The position numbers and the translations under genes are program-made. A DNA stretch of 64,000 nt, taken from Ganoderma boninense (lineage: Eukaryota; Basidiomycota; Agaricomycetes; Polyporales; Polyporaceae). Positions 58,591-64,000 of the stretch are shown piece by piece. The notes under the pieces were generated by a model. It ran no database searches and was not told where the DNA came from. It worked only from the letters and a program-made list of their open reading frames with translations. Numbering within the stretch: position 1 is the first letter of the stretch; every line of letters begins with the position of its first letter. Where the stretch lies: assembly GCA_002900995.3 (NCBI GenBank), contig CM035304.1:1889476-1953475 (forward strand). The letters run 5' to 3'.

Positions 58591-59133
58591 GGGAAGGATC
58601 ATAGATACGCAGTAGAATCGTTACGACTACGGAACTCTTCGCTGCCGAGATGCTTCAACAGGCGGCTGTCAATCGTCTTTACGTCTCTGTACTTGGTCTT
58701 CACCGGACAACGCTCACGTGCCTTCAACAGGCCGTTGCATTATACCTATAATCTCTCCCACAATGACACTTCTCGCGCCGTCGCTCGTGCAGTTTGCTGA
58801 TTTTCATGCACCGACATGGAATGCTTTGAATTTCTGCTTACTCCTCGGTTGTTCAGACTTCTATGTCCGACGCATGACGTCGCCTGGGACAACGATGCTT
58901 TGCAAATGGCGGCAAGACGACTGGTTATACACGAACGCACCTAGACATGGACATGATAAGGTGTGCATCAAATCTGACAACTGATACATGTCTATACGGG
59001 AGAATTGCACGCGAACTACGGGCAAGATTAAGCATGATATAACAGAAAGGCCGGAGAATAAAATGTTACAGATTGACCTAGTAAATGAACACGGTATAGA
59101 CGCAAAGGCTAGAAGTGCGCAAGTGACACATAT
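58591..59133. other. Element interior, no gene recognised
   Basis: 3' region of P2 up to the inner edge of the right arm. Nothing supported. Confidence 0.45.
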
Positions 59134-62100
59134 GGGGCAATCGCAACGAGGAAGGGCTGCCACAGGTACGCAAGCAGTGGGAACGTCCGAGAGAAATACA
59201 GCTATCGGCGGCGAGAACAAAATAGGCAATAGGGACAGAGTAGCGAACGAAGAGCGCGACAGAGCAGACCGAGGCTATGAGACATGGTGTGGACATGATA
59301 AGGAGACGACGCATGTACAAGTGGACGCCAAAGTCGTGATACTGATAGGGTATGCGAGAGGATCCAGGCGATGAAAGCAGGCGGGAGGAATTGGAATAGA
59401 TGAGGACATGACATCGCAAACGTCCACCGTGCACGACAGCCATCGGCACACTCGAATGAGGATGAGGACGAGGACAGGGAGGATGGATGGACGCATGGCA
59501 GGGAGAAGAAGGGAGACTGAAGCGAAAAGGTTCAGGGTCAGGATACAACTATGCAGCTGAGACGGAACAGGCTCCGTCCGTCCACGCCCGATAGAGGAAA
59601 AGGATTGGGGGAGGATTGGGGTGAATAGTCAGGAGAAGACAACCCAGATGCCCATCAGTCCCGTACACCAGCGCAACAACGAGACCAGTCGCAACGAGCA
59701 TCTACTCGCGCGACGACATCTGTCGCCTGCCGAGAGAACCCGACAGTTGCACATATACTTTGGTCTTCGAAATTGAACACTCCATGATCTTCGGATAGAA
59801 GTCAACTGTGAGGACGTCGTGACTTGCCTGCCGCGATGCGCATTGATTCGCGTTCAACTGCACCCGGACGATCGCTGCGGGCTCCTCAACAAGCCATTCA
59901 CCAAGACCATTCAGTGGAAGAAAATGCGATGATGGTGCGCGTGAAACATGACGCCAACTGCTGCGAGATATTGATGCAAGCAGAACGAACGCATAGAGTT
60001 GACGAATCTGAGGGCTGTCGTCTTTGGAAGCCATGCGAGGCGAGGGTGAAAGGGGCGCGGAGCAGGACCCGGAAGTCCAGGGCGCCGATAAAGAGCCGGC
60101 GGAACGAAAGCTCTCGAGTGGTCAATGCGGGAGGACAGGTCCTACAGTTCGCTCTTCGCGTATTGCGGGAGGTGTTCGTTCATCGAACGAACGCGTCGTC
60201 GGGTAAATTGAGCGCAAGCGAGAACCGATGTCAGTCAGTTCGCTCCGGATGCGGCTGATCGGAAGACTCGCTCACATTGGACAATATCCGCGTCCCCCGG
60301 AATATTGGCGTAAGCCCCAACGTCTCGCCACCGAACGTGCTCGGCGACGACGGCTCGTCGAAGGCGCACGGTCGAGTACCCAACATGCCGTTGGTGTGGT
60401 CCTGCTGCTGCGCTGTTCCACAATCGCGTGCGCGAAGTCGCCACGGGCGAGATGAAAGCTGTAGTTGTCGACCGAGGGAGCTGGATCATTCTCCAGACAC
60501 GAGGGATCGCAACGTTACCCGTGTGGTCTCCGCAGGATGAGGAGACGTCGATGTACAGTGCGAAAGATGCTTCGAGGATGGCGGCGGTATGGGGACATCA
60601 CCAGACCGTACCTCCGCTTACGGCGAATGCTCATAAGCTGCATTTCACGTAGCTCTTGGAGGAGGTGGCCGCGAAGACGGAGGGCTCAGAGGATGGTGGT
60701 GCAGAAGACCTTGATCGCGAGTAGTCGTGGGGAGAAGCGTGCGCTATGGTCCATGTATGGCCTCAGCAAAGACAACATAATGTCGGTCGACTGTCGGGAC
60801 ACAGGATCTAGCCTGCGGTGGGCTCCGGCTCATCGGGGCGTAAGACGACATACATGCGTTGATAGCGCAGCAGGCTGAGGAAGCGGGGAGCATGAGTCGC
60901 AGCTGGCGATGCTTAGTGTTGCCCGTCCTGGAGTTGAGGAGCTGGACAAGGATTTAGACGAGAGAGCGTTTAACCGCTAGAAGAAAATCACCAGTTGTTC
61001 TGCTGGTCGCAGGACGGGGCTAGGGAAAGGCGACATCACGGTCCGGAGGAAGAATAATTCATGGAGCCAAAGGCAGGGAGATTGGGTATCTACCGGTGAT
61101 AGCGTTTGCAGAGTATGCGAGGAGTGGGGCGTGTACGCTCCCGTGCGACGAAAGGCGAGGATCGAGAGGGCACATTCAAAAGCGGCGGTGCAGAGCGTGA
61201 GAAGCTAGTACCCCACGGAGCACAGGGCTCGTCAAGTGGCTGTAGGATCCGGGGGCGCAGAGTATCCTCATGGGCAACCATCTTTGAAAGGTGATCGATC
61301 ACTAGCGGTCATAGGGGAAAAGGAGCTGGGGGACCATACCAATCGTAGGGAGCCATGGTGATCTCTGGGGAACCTGGTTGTTCTTGTACGACTTGGGAAG
61401 GCGCGGCAGGACATGACGCTTGAGGTCACGACAACCTCGGGCGGCGAATGGTAGACGAGGACAGGGTACACTAGACAAAAGTGATTAGATGTAAGCCAAG
61501 AGCGGGAAGATGGCGGCGACAAGACTTACCCCAAGAGCTAGTATAGGGATAGACCACGTTGCGAAGGTTGATCTTGCGCGTGAAGTCATAGATGTAATGC
61601 ATATGAGGAAAAGGGTCAGGCTGGGGACGATCAGCAAGTGCTGTGTAGAAATAGACGAAAGAGTGAATACGCTCAGTTGCGAAGGAAGCAAGGCGCAACG
61701 GATGGTAACGCTAGGAAGAGCATAGCGCACGGGCTGATCTGGATGTTCTACAATGAGGTGTCCCAGTACGTCTTGTGCGGTGGTCGCACAGGCCATTAGT
61801 TTCAAGAAACGGGAGACGGCGTCGGATTGATGTGCGCGGTGAGGAAGCGGCTTGCGGTTTCGCGAGCCGCTGCTGGGGCGTGGCTTCAGATTTTGGTAGG
61901 GAAGGGTCCTCCTCCCCGAGGGACTCGGAAAGGGGCGTGAGGATGCCTCGGTGGACCGGCCCTCAGGATGGGCTGGAAAGGAGCCTAGGTAGTCGATGGC
62001 GGATGGTCCGTGCTGGTCAGAGCGTGGGGATAACAGGAGCAAGAATGGTGTGCGAACTGACAATGGCGGTCAACCAAGAATTATGGCACATTGCTGCTGT

Positions 62101-62274
62101 AAGTTGGATGAGGGGCCGCAGGATGAGGGGGCGCCGGCGGGATCGGGAAGGGAGCTGCTGAGTCAGACCCTCACACCCGGCTAACTCGTGGCCGAATATG
62201 CCGGAGAGCGCCCAGTCGGCAAGATGGGCCGGCATCAGTTCCTGATTTCATCCAAGTACGTTTCGCCAGCCGTA
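59134..62274 (-). repeat. Right terminal inverted arm
   Basis: Reverse complement of the left arm, 26386-30072, lacking the 435-bp hAT element and the 72-bp duplication. The outer 230 bases differ from the left arm at a single site. Inside, differences are mostly homopolymer-length changes. Confidence 0.92.
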
Positions 62275-62281
62275 GGAGGAG
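62275..62281. repeat. Target site duplication, right
   Basis: GGAGGAG, second copy of 26379-26385. Confidence 0.92.
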
Positions 62282-62740
62282 GTCGAAATGTTTGTACGAT
62301 ATCGTATACCCAGAAGGAAGGATATCCGGATCCGCGGCGACAATCGCTTGAACTTTTGGATATCCGCATTGGAGAGAGAAATCCGCTGTCGCATGCGGTG
62401 CAAGATGCTGTCCTGCCATGTTCCGCAGGGCTTTGTAGTCTGTGCCGCGTTCTGACTGTGCTCTCCAAGTGCTCTCGGAGATGGTGTTTGGCCGACGAAA
62501 TGCGTGGGAAACGATGACATAGGTCAGATTGCGCTGAGATCATGCCGTGAACGCTGTGGCACTTGGCACTGCCCAGCCGCCATTTCCAACATGCATCCCT
62601 GTCCTCGGCATCGCTCTCTTGTCTTCTACCACCACCACCACTGCGATATCCAGATCCTTCTCGTCTCCGCGCGCAGCCCAAGGTATATAAGCCCGCCATG
62701 ATCCAGCTCGAGGGCCGTCCTTGAATCGATTCACCCAGCA
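62282..62740 (+). repeat. Unit 2 flank beyond the giant element
   Basis: It matches 19251-19704 almost base for base, so it is the continuation of unit 2 interrupted by the element. It contains no gene of its own apart from the promoter below. Confidence 0.95.
62694..62700 (+). promoter_or_regulatory. TATA box of the MSYG gene
   Basis: TATATAA lies 83 bases before the ATG at 62777. Confidence 0.6.
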
Positions 62741-62776
62741 CACACATTACAATCCAGCCCTAATCAGAATCCGAAG

Positions 62777-62970
62777 ATGTCTTACGGAGTGAGTCCTGTG
62801 CCACATTCTCGCCACATCCCCTCCGTCCCGACCTGTCGCGCGAGCCCAAGAAGCGAATCGCAAGTTGCTCATGACCACGTCTTCCATCTATAGGGATACG
62901 GTCAAACGCCAGCATACGGCCAAGCATCACAATACGGCGGCGCGCAAGGATACGGTGGCGGGTCTACGGT
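62777..62970 (+). CDS. Gly/Tyr/Gln-rich protein, 5' part
   Basis: The 12-base first exon codes MSYG. An intron (62789-62893, GTGAGT to TAG) joins it to GYGQTPAYGQASQYGGAQGY, a low-complexity prion-like N-terminus. The gene is cut by the N gap at 62971. Such tails occur in fungal annexins, penta-EF-hand proteins and RNA-binding proteins, so the family cannot be named. The short first exon and TATA box support a real gene. Confidence 0.6.
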
Positions 62971-63070
62971 NNNNNNNNNNNNNNNNNNNNNNNNNNNNNN
63001 NNNNNNNNNNNNNNNNNNNNNNNNNNNNNNNNNNNNNNNNNNNNNNNNNNNNNNNNNNNNNNNNNNNNNN
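62971..63070. other. Assembly gap (100 N)
   Basis: 100 N of unknown true length. It removes the 3' parts of both the MSYG gene and the minus-strand DUF6533 gene. Confidence 1.
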
Positions 63071-63619
63071 TCAGTACCTCCCCAGGCTTCCGTGCAAGCT
63101 TGCACAGACGCACCAGAGACCGCAAGGAGATTCATCACTTTCAACACATCTGCTGGACGCGAGATTCTGCCGCACGCCTTGTGGTGACGACAAACATGGG
63201 ATCAGTCTCACGTGAGGGATACTGGACGAAGGAGGAGGAGGGAACCGTTGATTCACCTCGTCGCTGGAGTTGCTTAGCAGAGCCTCGGCGACGTAAAGCG
63301 CCTGATAGGCGAGCGCGGTATAGCGCACGAAAAGGTAGACGAGGGTTGCACCAGAGAACCCACGCCCCCAAATGCGTCGCACCTCTGTGGGGAACGTCAG
63401 CATGAAATCGAACCAGAGGAGCGCTGTGAGTCATTTTGTCAGTCAATGACGGAAGGCGGAGGAGTTGTAAGCTGACTGCTAGACGCAAGTATGCAGTAAT
63501 TCTCAACAATCCTGCGAAGATTGTAATTAGTGGGATGGTCCATAAAGTTGGTTTGGAAGAACGTACAGGACAGAGTAAGCCCTGATGCTTTCTTCGGCAT
63601 ATGAGTTGCTGCCGGACAT
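63071..63619 (-). CDS. DUF6533 membrane protein, 5' part
   Basis: Exons 63567-63619, 63477-63511, 63257-63423 and 63114-63177 splice in phase; the next intron runs into the N gap. The protein starts MSGSNSYAEESIRAYSVL, then VENYCILASS and LLWFDFMLTFPTEVRRIWGR, followed by FSGATLVYLFVRYTA. Introns sit at the same places as in the copies at 17.3 and 24.4 kb, so it belongs to the same DUF6533 group but is more diverged. Function unknown; predicted integral membrane. Confidence 0.82.
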
Positions 63620-63737
63620 TCGGGGAGTAACACTCTGATGTTCTCCACCGACGTTCGCAAGCCCGAAATGATGACAACGACGGCAAAAAGGAGCTCGAGG
63701 TGATCTTCACTTCGGTCCCCTGGCCGTGCACTTGCAC

Positions 63738-63743
63738 TTTATA
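63738..63743 (-). promoter_or_regulatory. TATA box of minus-strand DUF6533 gene
   Basis: The reverse complement reads TATAAA, 119 bases before the ATG at 63619. Confidence 0.55.
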
Positions 63744-64000
63744 CCCCAGTTCCCCCCGTTTCGAATCCGGAAATCATCCCACTTGTCATAGCTATTCAGA
63801 GAATGCTATGCCACATGGGAAAGCTCCGGCACCGCGATGAACAGACGACGCCGCAGTGTTAACGGCACGGCGCCTGCGTTCTATTCTCTTCCGTGCACGT
63901 GCATGGCGCATACACATGGAAGACGAGATGCAACCAGTACAGTTGGGGTTCCTTGAAGATCATTTGAGATCCTAGCATCGCCATCTGCTAGCATGTCGAT

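Larger units (their letters stand above)
26386..62274. mobile_element. 35.9-kb giant DNA element with 3-kb inverted arms
   Basis: The outer ends are perfect inverted repeats starting TACGGCTGGCGAAACGTACT. The inverted match continues for about 3.15 kb on each side. A 7-bp duplication GGAGGAG flanks it, and the unit 1 copy of the locus shows the site without insert, so the borders are exact. Cargo recognised: H3-tail/PHD-like protein (34305-36568, -), C2HC protein (37456-38006, +), paralogues P1 (41532-43921, +) and P2 (57215-58590, +), alpha-kinase (46063-48467, -), Ser/Pro-rich protein (51733-52617, +) and rve integrase (53422-55053, -). The integrase is the only recognised mobility gene. 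I see no polymerase B, packaging ATPase, capsid gene or tyrosine recombinase. The family is unassigned. Confidence 0.92.

Noticed and set aside
26386..62274. Polinton/Maverick or Starship
   Set aside because: Polintons have rve integrase and long inverted ends, but no polymerase B, packaging ATPase, protease or capsid gene was seen and the duplication is 7 rather than 6 bp. Starships use a tyrosine recombinase captain, which is absent.

Overview
The window reads as nuclear DNA of a basidiomycete fungus, most likely an agaricomycete such as a polypore. Genes are cut by many 50-60 base GT-AG introns, intergenic spaces are short, there is a eukaryotic tRNA-Ile, and the recognisable families (PL8 lyase, DUF6533 membrane proteins, F-box/LRR protein, alpha-kinase, agaricomycete rve integrase) are typical of that group. 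It is a draft assembly: there are two 100-N gaps and several suspicious one-base insertions in homopolymers.

Layout. (1) 1-11.3 kb is single copy: tRNA-Ile (-), a secreted PL8 polysaccharide lyase (+), a DUF6533 membrane protein (-) and a lactonase-type beta-propeller protein (-). (2) 11.4-19.7 kb and 19.8-26.4 kb are two near-identical units carrying the same three genes (a small hypothetical, an F-box/LRR protein, a DUF6533 protein), joined through a gap of Ns. Unit 1 alone carries a 1.26-kb inverted-repeat insertion. Unit 2 alone is interrupted by a very large element. The units may be a tandem duplication, or two haplotypes of a dikaryon placed end to end. (3) 26,386-62,274 is a 35.9-kb mobile element with inverted terminal arms of about 3.15 kb and a 7-bp target duplication (GGAGGAG). 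Unit 1 shows the empty site. (4) 62.3-64 kb resumes unit 2 flank, with the start of a Gly/Tyr/Gln-rich gene cut by a gap and the 5' part of another DUF6533 gene.

The giant element is the main discovery candidate. It encodes an intact DDE (rve) integrase; an intact alpha-kinase; a 614-residue protein whose first 20 residues after Met align without gaps to the histone H3 tail, with K4, K9, K14 and K18 all replaced, followed by a PHD-like zinc finger, a possible caspase/CHAT-like region and a C-terminal zinc ribbon; a small basic C2HC-finger protein; a Ser/Pro-rich protein; and two divergent paralogues with shared intron phases. I recognise no DNA polymerase, packaging ATPase, capsid or tyrosine-recombinase captain, so it does not look like a Polinton or a Starship. 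The integrase presumably moves the element. A chromatin role for the H3-tail protein and a signalling role for the kinase are inferences. Two small hAT-type elements with 8-bp target duplications sit inside it, one in the left arm only, so they arrived later.
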